Origin: Rutpela maculata
Taxonomy: Eukaryota > Arthropoda > Insecta > Coleoptera > Cerambycidae
NCBI GenBank assembly: GCA_936432065.2
Contig: OW386285.2
Location: forward strand, 259,335,317 to 259,399,316
DNA: 64,000 nucleotides
Direction of reading: 5' to 3'
Position 1 is the first letter of the stretch, and every line of letters begins with the position of its first letter. Positions 34,921-47,149 of the stretch are shown piece after piece. A program made the position numbers and the translations under genes. A model generated the notes under the pieces. That model searched no databases and was not told the origin of the DNA. It saw nothing but the letters and a program-made list of their open reading frames with translations.

Positions 34921-35604
34921 AAAGAAACACAAGGATAAAGGTGAAGAAAATAATAATTCAAATCCTGATGCCGTCCAGTATATTATTGGTCATGGGAAAA
35001 ATATAATATTACACTTTTTCAGAAAGTATGGCGAAATTTCACCTAGAAAAAATAATTGTGGGTAGGGAAAAAATATATACTTTCCCAGAAGTACACCAAA
35101 AGTGGAGTATATTATATCTTTCAAATATTTTAAATTTTTATCCCTTAGTGAAATTTGGGACATAGTAATTGTGGATATAATTCAAAAGAATGACAAAATT
35201 TTGACAAGGCAACGCGCGACGTACTTAAAGATGAGAATCGCAAAATGTGGCAAAAGGCGTGGAGCGTCTATATGCAATTATTAGGCAAAAATTGGCAAAA
35301 ATGGCCAAGGCCGGTTTCTCGAGTAAAATAAATTTGGATCATCCAGCGGCTTGTCTCTTGGACAAGAGCATTGGAAAATCCACAAAAAGCGATAGCTGCA
35401 AAAGGAATACAGGTCTTGGAAGATGGCAAAATTATAGAGAAAACCACCTTGTGCATAAACGGGTTCAAGGGATCATTTTCAAAAAGAAAACTCGAAAGCG
35501 AAGTCATGTCACACACCCTATACTGAATCTATATAGGGGCTGGTACGTCGCGTCACCGTAAAGGAAAGCCATACAACTCGTATATTGAACTCAGTTCTTG
35601 TGAA
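34921..35604 (+). pseudogene. Decayed coding stretch of unknown family
   Basis: A protein-like frame runs from about 35218 to 35604, through DENRKMWQKAWSVYMQLLG, NWQKWPRPVSRV, stop, RLVSWTRALENPQKAIAAKG, VLEDGKIIEKTTLCINGFKG, stop, TSRHRKGKPYNSYIELS and a final stop (35602-35604). Only two internal stops occur, and Trp, Lys and Glu usage looks coding rather than random. Upstream, another frame (34925-35060) reads QYIIGHGKNIILHFFRKYG. I do not recognise the family and assign no function. It begins directly after R copy F and lies 300 bp before an LTR, so it may come from a transposon or from a retroposed host gene. Confidence 0.5.
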
Positions 35605-35913
35605 TGATAAAATCTCTATAAGGAACTTTAAAGCTAACCACGATTTTTCCTAAATTTTAGTAAAATATTTTTATATTATTTTCCGTCAATCCCAAAATCA
35701 AGTGCTAAGGAAGTTCTGTTAATCTTTTAAGCCAAATCGATTGTTATTGCACGCTCTTCATTATATGGTTTGTAACAGACGCTCTCTCGAAGAGGCGGTC
35801 GTCCTTGCCTTGCTTGAGGAAGCGATTCATTTAATTTTTTTTTATAATTTCTTTAGATACGATATTGCATAATAACTGTATTAATTTTGGATAAAACCAA
35901 TAAATATTTGAAC
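35605..35913. other. Unassigned stretch before the LTR
   Basis: No gene recognised. CTCTCTCGAAGAGGCGGTCGT lies near 35790, but no matching partner was found. Confidence 0.35.
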
Positions 35914-36270
35914 TGTTACATTTCACTGACTGCATGATGAACTTTAAGTCTCTCCCTTCGAGGGTTTTTGTGTTAGGTCGGCATTGAATATCGGGAGCCT
36001 CAAGGCCCCGCAAGTCTGAAATTCAAAACACCGATCGATCCGATCGGGCGTAATCTCGAGAGGGACATTCTATAAAAGTGATTAAGAGATTTATTAGTGT
36101 TAGAAATATTAGCTAAAGTGTATCGAAAGAGACGTCAATTTGGAGAGAAGGTAGTTAGCAATCTACGGTAAGTAAAGATTTTACCTTTCTCGTCTATTAA
36201 ACATCTCATAAATATATATAGAACTCGTCTGGGATTGGAAACAACCACACACAATCAAGGGAGAACGCAA
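35914..36270 (+). mobile_element. Gypsy-type long terminal repeat (probable)
   Basis: Begins TGTTACATTTCAC and ends at GAGAACGCAAC directly before a primer-binding site. It carries TATAAAA at 36071-36077 and ATTAAA at about 36202 as candidate promoter and poly(A) signals. The tail CTCGTCTGGGATTGG followed by an A/C-rich stretch and GGGAGAACGCAAC is the form seen in insect Gypsy LTRs. The length (about 357 bp) is usual. No second LTR was found, so the boundaries are not confirmed by comparison. Confidence 0.6.
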
Positions 36271-36271
36271 C

Positions 36272-36279
36272 TGGCGCCC
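36272..36279 (+). promoter_or_regulatory. Primer-binding site of the LTR element
   Basis: TGGCGCCC is the start of the tRNA-complementary site where minus-strand synthesis begins in Gypsy-type elements. It lies directly after the LTR, which supports that call. Confidence 0.6.
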
Positions 36280-36730
36280 TTAATAAACAAATTGATGTCA
36301 CGTTCATCAGACGCTGTGTGCTAGGTTCTTCTACATTTACACCGATTAAAGATCAATTATTTCTAAATCAGTTGGAGAAAATGCAAAGGACTGAAGATTT
36401 AAAAAATGAAATTTTCTTGCGATTATGTATGCACAAAATTTCGATAAGACCAACCGATCATGAGATAATTGAGATACTATTGAGAACAGATGAAAATTGT
36501 TTTTGGTGGTGAATTTTAATGGGCTTGCTTGGGACACGGATTAACCATATCCGATTGAATTAAAATTTTGTACATATAATTTTTTAAATAATTGGAACCA
36601 CTTTAGGGTGTAATATCGAAAGACTGGAAGAAAAAATATCATCAAGTATAGCTAAGGACCACCATGGAGATGTACGTAAGAAGCTAACTAATATTGCAAG
36701 AGTTAATTTAAACTACAATAAGCTATATCC
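36280..36730 (+). pseudogene. Possible gag remnant
   Basis: After the primer-binding site, the frame at 36318-36512 includes QLEKMQRTEDLKNEIFLR and IRPTDHEIIEILLRTDEN, and after stops a further piece near 36605-36720 reads KLEEKISSSIAKDHHGDV in one frame. The charged, helix-like character and the position fit the N-terminal part of a gag gene, but no zinc knuckle or protease is seen. The element seems to break off here. Confidence 0.35.
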
Positions 36731-38215
36731 CTATGCGTAATCAATCAAATCAAATTTGGATCACCCCGTACAGAAATTTAGACAGTTTTGAAAACGCTGT
36801 TTGCGCTGTTTGTATAAAAATATTGATGTAAATTTATTATCTGAATTTTAAGTCAACACCTACCACTACAATTCCAGGTAGGTATTGGTATATTAAATGT
36901 TACATGATCATTGTCATCAACAAGGCAACAACCGCAACACAAAAAATCAAAAACTGCATTTCGGAGGTCAAAAAATAAAGAAATGTAATTTCTAGGTATT
37001 GGTTCTCCCAAATTATTACGACACTGATTTCAACTAAAACCTCAATTCAACCAACATTCATTAAACATTATTTCCAATTACTAACGTTAAAAGTTGTCAC
37101 TGTGAGATAATTATCTTCAAAGGCACCATGTGAAAAGAGTTCTTAGATATAGTTAGCTGGTGTCGTGATTGATGTAGAATAGAGGTCTATCATTCACCAC
37201 TCTGTTTAAAATAAATAAATACTGGTTTTTAGAGAAAACAGTTATTTCAATTTAGGATGGAAGACGTAATTTAATTTTTTTGGGTTTGTCACTGGATGGC
37301 AATAACATGTAATAATATACAAATATTTATACCCACATATGACATCAGCTAGTATTAAAATTACGGTTATAATAATTATGTCTAGGAATGTACACAGTGT
37401 GTTGCAACAAGCCAAAGACAAGAACGTTAATATTTTTCATATTTCATATTTTTGCGAGATCTGTGTGGATGCATTATATAATCCCTAATGTCATTGCTAA
37501 TGTTCAAATTGCAATGTTCCTGACTTCCACAAAAAGTTACTTGAATTTTAGTTCGTTAATAGGCCAAACAAAAGAAAATGAATGAATATAAAAAATAAAC
37601 AAATAAATATAATTATGAAAAAAATAATTTATTGTTAAAAAATCGTTTGTAACAATTAATAATAATCTGCAACAACAATAGGCTTTATTTATTATGTTAA
37701 TTCTACTATGTTAATATTTTTATGATAATAAATCAATCGCTCGAAATATATTCCCAGCAAAACTAGTTTTACAGATTGACATAAGTCGGCGCTAGTGAGT
37801 TTATTGTGAGTTTTGTTAAACAATTGCTTACGACCATTAAACTGCAAGGCTGACAGTAATGAATCAATACGGCTCTATTCTGATAATAGACGAAGATACT
37901 AACTTTACAAATTTGCGTCATTTCATTCGCGAGAGCGTTCCGTATCTTTTACATGGGATTTTTTTTCGAAAACTGCTAATCCTTCTGAATATTATCAGTG
38001 AGTATAATATTTTCTGTGGAACCGACTATTTCGCGGGAAAATGCGAAAAACCGCGGAGAGACGCATTAGGGGTGATTTTTAAGGGTGGTGCTCAGTTGCT
38101 TACACTTCTGCCTTGGGAACTCTTAAAGGTAGCCCTATGGAACAAATAATCCCCAAGGGGCAAAAGATTATAATTTATTTCCGCTATTCCCTGATTTTAG
38201 GTCTAATATTAATAG
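36731..38215. other. Unassigned region
   Basis: A 96-codon plus-strand frame (37859-38149, starting MNQYGSILIIDEDTNF) is the longest; its composition is not clearly coding and no domain is recognised. The rest is AT-rich. Confidence 0.4.
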
Positions 38216-40128
38216 ACTAGTTTACAAGTTCAAAGCCGTGTTAATTCTCGATAAAGCTCGTAAGAATATGAGTGAGGGCTCATTGGATTCGGAATGAAGA
38301 AAAATGTTCAAAATATTCAAACCCGCACATAAACAAATGAAGATTGAAAAAATAACTCGAAAACTATTAGTATTTAAGAAATTTTAAAGAACGATTCTTA
38401 AAGAGGAAGATATTTCCAATAAAAAGTCCCGACTCCCGAAACCTGTCTCTATTATTAATAATTTTAATTTAATGTTGAAAACAGAGCTCCGCGTGGCGAA
38501 CACTAAGCCGTTATGATACTCTGAAACCGACCGTAATAAATAAAAATATTTTTTTGTTATTAAATATTAATTTAAATTTTTTTTAAAATTATGGTATTAT
38601 TTAGACACTTAAAGGAACGATATCCCGTTGTAACAAAAATTTTTCACTGATTTTTCCTAAAATAAGCCTATTGTTAATTAACAAATTTTTTTAGAGTTTG
38701 CGTTTATATTTCGGATAATTGTTAAACAAAAGCCACTAAAATTATTTCGCTTCGTGGAGACCCTATGTCAACTATACTTTATGGGATTATGACATTGCGA
38801 TGTTTTTAATTGTTATAGTCTATTAGTTATTAATTATTTAACAAAGAGAGGTTGAAATTTTTTTTTATTAATTTTAATTATAATTAGTTTTTATATTCCA
38901 AAGTACTATAAGATCACATAAACTTTAAATTTTCATTGCTAATTGTTTAAACAAATTTTATAAACAAATAGATAAATTACGTATTTTTGAAAAAAAAATT
39001 TTCTTAAAAATTTTTTTAATTGTCTATACCCATTTTTTTCCTTTTTTCAATATTTAAGCAAATTATTAAGAAAAAAATTTATTCTTAAAATTTATTATTT
39101 GCAATTTTCTATAAGCTGGTAAAAAGAAAAAAAATATTGTTGTTAATTTATTTGTTTATTCAATAAACAATTTGTTATCAATAATCGCAGGTTGTGTTTA
39201 TTTTTTTTAGACAGAAAAAGAAAAAACAAAAACAACTGCATAAACATGTCAAAATAATTTTTAATATTTTTTCATAGAATTTTAAATTTAATTTTTTTTT
39301 ACATTCTATGTATACGGTTGTTTTCATTATTTTTTTTCTGTCTAAAAAAAATATAAACACATTCGGCGATTGTTGATAACAAATTGTTTATTAAATAAAC
39401 AAATAAATTAACAACAAAAAATTTGTTTCATTTTTCCAGCTTGTAGAGAATTGCAAATAATAAATTTTAAGAATAGAATTTTTTATTAATAATTTGTTTA
39501 AATATTGAAAAAAGGAAAAAAATATAGACAATTAAAAAATTTTTTAAGAATTTTTTTTCTTTTAATCATAATATTTTATAACCAATAAAATGGCAAAAAT
39601 TTTTTTCAAAAATACGTACTTTATCTATTTGTTTATAAAATTTGTTTAAATGAAAATTTAAAGTTTATGTGATCTATAGTACTTTTGAATTTAAAAACAG
39701 CAATAATAATTAAAATTAATAAAAAAAAATTCATCTTCACTTTTTCATTTTAGTTCTTTGTTAGGTTAAATAATTAATAACTAATAGACTATCACAATTA
39801 AAAACATCGCAATATCATAATCCCATAAAGTATAGTTGACATGGGGTCTCCACGGAGCGAAATAATGTTAGTGGCTTTTGTTTAACAATTATCCGACTTG
39901 AAATATAAACGCAAACTCTAAAAAAATTTGTTAATTAACAATAGGCTCATTTTATAAAAAATTGGTGACATTTTTTTTTACAACAGGATATTGTTCCTTT
40001 AAGTGTCTAAGTAATACCATATTTTTTTTTTAATTTTTAAATTAATATTTAATAATATAAAGAAATATTTTTACTTATTACGGCCGGTTTCAGAGCATCG
40101 TAACGGCTTAGTGTTCACCGCGCGGAGC

Positions 40129-40373
40129 TATATTTTCATGTGCCTGAAGTTTCGAACATTCACTTGAACGAATTTCATATGAAAAGGAAAAAATTAATAA
40201 AAACTACAAATTGACTTACGCGTACCATTTTTCTGGTAATATTTGCTGACAACAATACTATCGTTGCCAGCAAATATTATCAAAAAAATTGTACACCTAA
40301 GTCGATTAATTGGAAATTTTCATATGAAATTCGTTCAAGTGAACGTTTGAAACTTCAGGTACATATATTTTCA
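40129..40373. repeat. 10-bp target duplications of the Mutator-like miniature element
   Basis: TATATTTTCA occurs at 40129-40138 and 40364-40373. The left foldback arm has one such site near 38475-38484 (TGAAAACAGA on the plus strand, two differences), which is the empty site. Confidence 0.9.
40139..40363. mobile_element. 225-bp Mutator-like miniature element
   Basis: Ends TGTGCCTGAAGTTTCGAAC and GTTTGAAACTTCAGGTACA, with inverted pairing for about 47 bp to CATATGAAAA. The core holds a second small hairpin (TTTGCTGACAACAATACTAT against CGTTGCCAGCAAA). A 9-10-bp target duplication is typical of Mutator-like elements. No coding capacity. Confidence 0.88.
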
Positions 40374-40666
40374 ACATTAAATTAAAATTATTAATAATAG
40401 AGATAGAGTTTCGGGAGTCGGGACTTTTTATTGTAAATTTCTTCCTCTTGAAGAATCCTTCTTTAAAATTTCTTAAATACCAGTAGTTTTCGAGTTATTT
40501 ACAAAAAACAAAACTCGTTATTTTTTCAATCTTCATTTGTTAATAAGTTTTGCAATTGTTTATGTGCGGTTTGAAAATTTTGAACATTTTTTTAGACGTC
40601 ATTCCGAATCCAATCAAGAATTAACACGGCTTTGAACTTCCTTATTTCAATATTTTGTGAACTAGT

Positions 40667-42140
40667 GTATAATGGGCTATATACTACATGGAGCTGTTTT
40701 AAAAATTTGTAATATTTATCTGTACAACAAAGTATTTTAGAATGTAAATCTAAATGTAAACCATCTGATATTATTATAACTATTATTCTGGCATCAATTA
40801 CATGAAAAAAAAATAGAGAAGGAGACATAACACCTGTAAAAAAATATGAGTTTTCCAAATGTTTTATAACTGATTAGTTTCTTTTCTCCCAAAAACTTCT
40901 CCATTTCAGTTTAGAAAATAGTTGAATCGATTTTTTTTAAAAGTCTTCTAATTCATTTTGGCAAAAAAATCAAGTCTCAGAAACCACTGTGGACTGTACT
41001 GAATTAACAATACATTTTTATAAACTTCTAAAATAATCTGTTATACAATAATCTCTGGCGCTACACAAGACATCAAAGATGATGCTTTTTCAATAACTAA
41101 TTTATGGCACTACCAAAAGCGGGGGTTGCCCTTTAAAAAAAGTGGATGTATTTAAAAAATAATAATTTTCTGTCACTTGCTTTGTAAAGATTTCTGTACT
41201 ACTTCACGGTCTCACTGTATAATACATTGAAAGAAATACTTGAAGCATTTCTAAAATTCATGCATCCCGTATGTTTTGAAAAAATTAGCAATCACATAAA
41301 ATCTGAAGTTTTCGTGGCCGACCCTGTAAGACTAAGTTTCAGAATGAAAGCACCTTCTAAATTTCAATTCGAAGAATATCTACAAAAAAATATCGGAGTT
41401 CGCAATACACGCTATATTGAAGCCGTCGGCCTTTAAATACAGAACACTTAGATGTAATTTCATCGGCGTCATCTGATCTAAAAGAAGAAATGAACGCAAG
41501 AGAATCCAAGCAAGCCTAGTCATAAGCCCATGATCCACGATCCATCGGACGTACTTGGAAGGTCGCAAAGTGAACGACCAGCGAGTCTCGTCCTTGACCA
41601 ACGCACGGGACCATTGCACACCTTTTGCACGCGACTTTGGGGCCAATTATAAACTATGTGGGAGGCTGCTGTCTCACCAATCTTCGGAGCTGCATTTTAT
41701 GTTTGGCAAGACAAATGATGAGATATGTACATTTTGTCTCTTAAATATACAAGTGCGAATGTGTACATAGACGTAGAAAAAAGCAGACTTTAGAATATAA
41801 TTGTAGATAATTCGTAATTATTTGATTCTCGGACTCGACCAAGTAAAAATATTTAATTATTTAGTCCACGTCAAAATAAGAATTTTTGGGTGAAATAATG
41901 TATACAGCTTATATTTCGGATATGAACTCTCAGTAGGGACAGGAATAAGAATCTGAAGAGTTACCATCAGACCGGTGGACGAAACGTCCCTTATTTTACG
42001 AAAAACCACCTCCAGAGGTGACTTAGTATTGGTTTTTCTCATTTTTCTTACGAACCGCCGCGTCGTTCGACCTAAAAAAGCGTATATGAACGAAAGTATT
42101 TGTTATTAAGTTCTACACAAAAAATCTGTATCAACCTTTC
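40667..42140. other. Unassigned region with short frames
   Basis: A 69-codon frame at 41227-41436 includes LKEILEAFLKFMHPVCFEK and EEYLQKNIGVRNTRYIEAVG and looks protein-like, but I cannot place it. A 71-codon frame at 41555-41770 overlaps an opposing one at 41380-41646; neither is convincing. No other feature seen. Confidence 0.35.
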
Positions 42141-42313
42141 AGTTCAGTTCAATGCAAAATACCATTGGCGGACATTTTGGTGAGAGCCGTTGACTCGCAG
42201 GTAAGCGTCAATTATTTTTTTAATTTAAGAATTTTTGTTTTTTGACGCTTACCTGAGACACAACGGCTTCCACCAAAATGTCTGTCATTGGCATTTTTGC
42301 ATTGAACTGAACT
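42141..42313. mobile_element. 173-bp hairpin miniature element
   Basis: Arms begin AGTTCAGTTCAATGCAAAA and end with the inverse; pairing continues through GACATTTTGGTG, CCGTTG and CAGGTAAGCGTCAA to a loop of about 30 bp near 42220. The arms are about 70 bp long with few mismatches. The target duplication is unclear. Confidence 0.82.
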
Positions 42314-44040
42314 CACAGAATTTATTTTTACGCTGACGGACAAAAATAAATCAGTAACCTGCGAAAGCGTCCACATATATAAAAAAATACTTTTTTTTTA
42401 GATACTAGTCTGTACACGTTGTAGCCAAAGAGCGACTGTGATGTTTGTGATGAAAATGCTCACAGTATAAAGAGTATCGAACAACAGCAACGTCATTTCT
42501 GCTGAAATCGTTTTCGACGAAAACACGTCTGCATGAGAGTAATCCTCAAAAAACTATTAAGCAATCTCGCCAATAGGAGCGGTTAATTTCTGGTGAAAGG
42601 ATTTTAATGCGAAAGGATGAAAATGCTTACTGTTGCTAACGATGCCGACGCACTGATCTTTCAAACTGTGATCAACGAATCTCATCGGAATGAGGCAGTG
42701 GTCATCGCCGGGTAGGACGTCGATCTTTTTACACTCATTATTAATCTTGCTTCTGAAGTTACAGACGTTCGATTTTTAAGAGATGCTCAAGGAAATATTA
42801 AGGAAAATGCGTAAGTTCTGGAAAACTAAAGAAACTGGTTTTAGTGGTTCCAATACAATTCTGTTTTTCTTTCAAGAAAGGAAAGCATGACAGTAAACGA
42901 TAAATATTTTAAATAGCAGGAAAGATTTAGAAGACAGCATCCATACATACAGAAATCCCTTACATTGATAAAGGAAGAAGGAGGAGGAGGAGGAGGAGGA
43001 GAAGGATAAGGGAAGGAGGAGGAAGGAAGAAAGTGCTGAAGAACGAATACAAACTAATAAATCTTTAAATGATCAAAGATTCAAATAATTCAACAGGTTG
43101 GTTGGTCGGTCAATCCAATTATTCCGTGATTTTATCAAGACTGTCACCAACATCTGTTTCTTTACAGCAACATTCCTATCGAGTATTTCACCAAATTCAA
43201 TCTTGGCGAGGAGAAAATATATGTAGTTACGCGATGGGGCTGAAAAAAAATCAGCAACATTTTATCACCCGTTTTCACCAGACACCAGCTCCGATTTTCT
43301 TATTTCAACTTGCTTTCTGCAATTACAAAAAGGGTAAGGAATTACGAAAAACGGAGCAGTTGTGCCATAATAGGATTGCACTGCTCACTATGTGCTACAG
43401 CTGCCATGGACGGTGCTTAAATTCAGCAGCCGAAGAAAAATTAACTAAAAATAACCCAACCAACGAACAAAATCAGATAGAGTTTTAGTGGAATATATCC
43501 ACATGGGAGACAACCTAGAAAGCTTTACCTCATGAGTGATGGGAAAACAAACTCAAAAAAAAAAAAAACAGAAAAAACTAATAAAAACTGTTCGTTAAAA
43601 AATTGTGGTACATGTACGTTATAGGTATATATAGGTAGAGTATTGAAACTGTAAACACGTGTTGTGAGGTGCTCCTAAAGAAGTGATCTTTTGGTGGATA
43701 AAGAAGGTGAGAAGATACGTGAAAGTGGCTGAACTAAATAGGCCACTTAGCCCTCGATACATATTCAAACAACTGCATTTTAATATCCAAAGTATACCAC
43801 TTAAAGGTATGATAACATTATATTCAGTGTAGTGTAGTGTGCAAAAATCTACCAAGAAAGATAATAATAAAAACTCTCTCTGTGTGATAGTTGATAGTCG
43901 AGGAAATAACTCTATAAAAGGAAACCATAAATTAAAGGAAACAACACACAAAAAGGAAGCAATACTTTTAATAGTTTAATTAATAGAGTAAGTCACCTTA
44001 ATATTATAGTTCCTAATAAATAAATTTAAATATGATTACA
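42314..44040. other. Unassigned region with a GGA microsatellite
   Basis: A purine-rich GGA/GAA tract lies at about 42976-43036. A 139-codon frame at 43069-43488 (starting MIKDSNNSTGW) is the longest here; it shows no recognised domain and may be chance. GGTTGGTTGGTCGGTC lies near its start. The rest is AT-rich. Confidence 0.4.
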
Positions 44041-44204
44041 CCAAAGCTTATCAATGTCCAAGTTCCATAAAAGCTACAAGAAAGCTCCTAAAGCTCAAGG
44101 AGTTTTCAGCGAACTACAGAATTAGGAACTTTAAGCTCGAGCTTTTATCCGGATTTGGAGACTACATAAAATTTAATAGATCAGGACACGAACCTTTAAT
44201 ATCT

Positions 44205-44785
44205 GGTGACTTTAATGAGCAATTGTGAGAGATAGAGGGTTCTGAAAAATCTTTATCAGATATTTACAACCTCATACAAGGTGCTAACAAAAACCTCTCC
44301 GATAAAATGGAAGAACGATTTGAAAATTCTTACGAAGAAAGTAGATATAGAGGTCAAAGAGCTAAAACTTTAGAAGCTGAAAACGATCTTGAGACAGTTG
44401 AGAGAACATTAAGAAAAAACAACATCGTTTTTTATGGTTTCGAGGAAGTTGAAAATGAATCACAACAAAATTTGATAAATAAGATTCAAGCTTACTAAAT
44501 GAAAAATTATCAGTTGATCTTCCCAAAATTGAAATTACTAATATTTTGCGACATTTTAGTGGAACTCCTTTCACGTCTAACCAAGACATATATTTAAAAA
44601 AACAAAACTAAATTAAAAGGCAGAGGAATATTTATAAGTGAGGATTTGAGAAAAGATAGAGAAGAAAGGAAAATAGAGAACTTAAAGAAAGCAAGAGGAT
44701 TAGACAAATAAGCTAGTATAAAGGGAAATACGGTAATAATAGAGGTAACAGCTTACACCAGTAAAGAACTACAAAGTGAGCAAGA
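44205..44785 (+). pseudogene. Non-LTR retrotransposon ORF1-like fragment
   Basis: The frame from about 44205 reads SGDFNEQL, stop, EGSEKSLSDIYNLIQGANK, DKMEERFENSYEES, then ERTLRKNNIVFYGFEEVE and QQNLINKIQ. After frameshifts it continues GRGIFISEDLRKDREERKI, KKARGLDK, stop, ASIKGNTVIIEV. The coiled-coil-like Glu/Lys stretch, then R-x-N-N-I-x-F-x-G, then GI-x-I-S-E-D-L is the order found in ORF1 proteins of insect non-LTR elements, which bind element RNA. Several stops and at least two frameshifts make it a pseudogene. It may belong to the same old insertion as the C-terminal fragment at 45.5 kb. Confidence 0.72.
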
Positions 44786-44919
44786 AAATAGTTCACAAGT
44801 ACATTCTTTCCGAATACATCCTCAGTCTATTAGATATCTGTGTCAACTGAAATTTTTCGGCGTCAGCGTACCTGTTTACCACACCGTCATAAAAGGTAGC
44901 TTTTGCAAGAGAATTTCTC

Positions 44920-45480
44920 TAATTTTAACCGATTGACTTCAAAAAAAATTAAAAATGAGGACTCTCTAAATTCGACCCGTATATTTGGTTATTTATGTAT
45001 GTACAATCATTACTCTGGATTGGCTTACGTGATTTCTATGAAATCTCAAACTGCAAGGAGGCGATGGTCCCATAATTACATCAAGCTACGTTTAATAAGG
45101 TGAGCAAAAATTGGAAACAAGATGTTTTTCAGTTTTTGGCGAAGGCGCTGGGGTAAAAAAACGTAAAATTTCGTCGGATTGCATCAAAATTGGTACCCCC
45201 AATACCAAATATTCAGGAGTAGCTAATTTCGAATCTGATTCAAAAGTTAAAAATCCAAAATGGTGAATCCACAGATTTACATGAAATATGATACATGGAA
45301 ATTTCAGGATTCTCTGATAACGAACCTGATTAAAAATTAAAAACGATATTTTTTTACACTATCGCCCAGTTAAATGAACCTTATTACCAAATATCGATGT
45401 TGAGGTCCGTGTAAAAATGAACATAACGAATTCGAGAACGAATTCAAACGTGCTTGTAACCGCACAGATACGTATACCTT
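44920..45480. repeat. Old dispersed repeat sequence
   Basis: AACCGATTGACTTCAAAAAA, followed by ATTCGACC and ATTTATGTATGTAC, has the feel of a widespread insect repeat. Then come stretches such as TTGGTACCCCCAATACCAAA. No protein is evident. Assignment is from general resemblance only. Confidence 0.3.
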
Positions 45481-45756
45481 TGAAAAGTATACTTAAAAGG
45501 CATGGTACCTTCCCCAGTCATTTACATAAGATTCAAGTGTAGAGATAATGCACTATGTGATAGCAATAATACATCAGTTGGTGATATCCACCATTACATT
45601 TTTACGTGTAGCAAGTATGAACTAGGCAGAAGGAAGTTTTTTGAGCTGCTAGCTGACAATGGAGTAATATTTCCAGTGAGTGAATACGAAATCCTGTCTA
45701 AAAAATTTTACAATCCGGTCATATCTTTTATCACAAGTATGAATACAAGATTTTAA
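45475..45756 (+). pseudogene. C-terminal fragment of a non-LTR reverse transcriptase polyprotein
   Basis: One frame reads HGTFPSHLHK (about 45499-45528) and a shifted frame continues FKCRDNALCD, then HHYIFTCSKYELGRRKFFEL to a stop at 45754-45756. The spacing C-x4-C ... H-x4-C followed by Y-x-x-x-R-R-x-F matches the cysteine-rich C-terminal motif of Jockey-like elements, whose enzymes reverse-transcribe element RNA. The frameshift near 45530 and the missing catalytic part show it is a relic. Confidence 0.68.
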
Positions 45757-47091
45757 GGAAAATTACACAATAATTAACACGTTCTCTCTATTGCAATCCT
45801 TTCCGTGGTCTGAATCCCGGTTGAAATGTATGTAAACGTGAAAAAAATTATTCTATTGATAATCCTTATCCTTAATTCCAATCTTGTGATCTCGTGCTTC
45901 TGATACAAAACAAACAAAAACAAAACAGGTCTATATTAATATGAGTACTTATAAAAAATGTCACAGGATGAGCAAGATTCGAGACCCCAAGACTGGCTCA
46001 TGAGACCCCTTGTGATTCTGGATGCCATAAAAAAATACTTAAAAGGCAATAATAACGGGCACATCTCTTTTTGACATGATAAGAACTTGAAATTTTGCCA
46101 ATAGAGGGACTATAAACCTAAAGCGCTTAAGAAAATGAAAGAAATTGGAACATTCAATACGGCGCGGCGGCCTAAAGTTGAATTAAGTTTTTTTGGAACT
46201 TCCAAACTTGGAAAAAAAATTATCCCTCTATATAATAAACTATCCTGGTGTACTTTATTAACCTAAAATTTCTAGATATGATTTTAATTATTTAGTATAG
46301 TTCTGTTAACGCAATTTTTACGTTATTGTGGAGGGATGGGGGGTATACAGGGGGGGAACATTTGTTTTCTTTTCTTGCCCTTTTTCCATGCGTCCTGTAT
46401 ATTTTACTACCTCCATCTATTCAGATATCACTCCATTCATTTTTAATAACTCAATAGCTTATTTACCTGTTCTAATTAGAGAAGTGGTGGTAGGGAGTTT
46501 GGAAATTTTCCGTTTCACCTTGAAATAACTTGACTTTGCAATGTACTATGTGTTATCGTAGCAGTACGTAACAGCAAATTATAGCTGGGCTCTTACGTAT
46601 ATTCATAATAAAGGTAAGTAATCTGTAACATTATTTACATAACAATGCAACACATTTTACAATTTAAGAAATTTATAGCTCGTTACAACTTTAAACACAA
46701 AGATGCTTCCTTGAAACTATAGTATGTTCTTGGTGAAAACTTTCATGGAAAAATCATTTGCAATAATGAGTTATTTTTAATTACACAAGAATAGTCTACG
46801 TGTTGGAATAGTATTTTCTCTTTTTTTGTAATAGTATCTAACTAAAATTAAAAAAAAAAAACAAACATGTTATGATTAACAGCAACCAGTTATCATGTTC
46901 ATAATTATAGTCCTTATTGTCCATTAGAACAGTGTAAGAAATGGCATCGAACTTATCAATAATGCACAAACATTAAATAATAAAGAAGTTCGGTTAGACA
47001 TAACAAAACTAGTCGAAAACATTATACTCTTCGTCGAATTATTGACTTTTCTATATGTATAATTTGAAAATTTTTTAGTGTTCTCTTCGGC

Positions 47092-47149
<58 letters not shown>

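Larger units (their letters stand above)
38216..40666. mobile_element. 2.45-kb foldback element with about 1.1-kb arms
   Basis: The left end (ACTAGTTTACAAGTTC, 38216) is inverted near 40666, and pairing continues for about 1 kb: AAAGCCGTGTTAATTC, GATTCGGAAT, CCCGACTCCCGAAA, GAACACTAAGCCGTTA and GGAGACCCTATGTCAACTAT all return inverted at the right. The centre lies near 39265. The arms are AT-rich with no long frames. The right arm holds a 225-bp miniature element that is absent from the left arm. No transposase and no clear target duplication were seen. Confidence 0.88.

Noticed and set aside
43069..43488. 139-codon frame
   Set aside because: No motif and no support from neighbours; kept only as a possible chance frame.
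44205..44228. GDFN as an endonuclease motif of a non-LTR element
   Set aside because: What follows is an ORF1-like coiled region, not endonuclease sequence; the tetrapeptide is probably chance.
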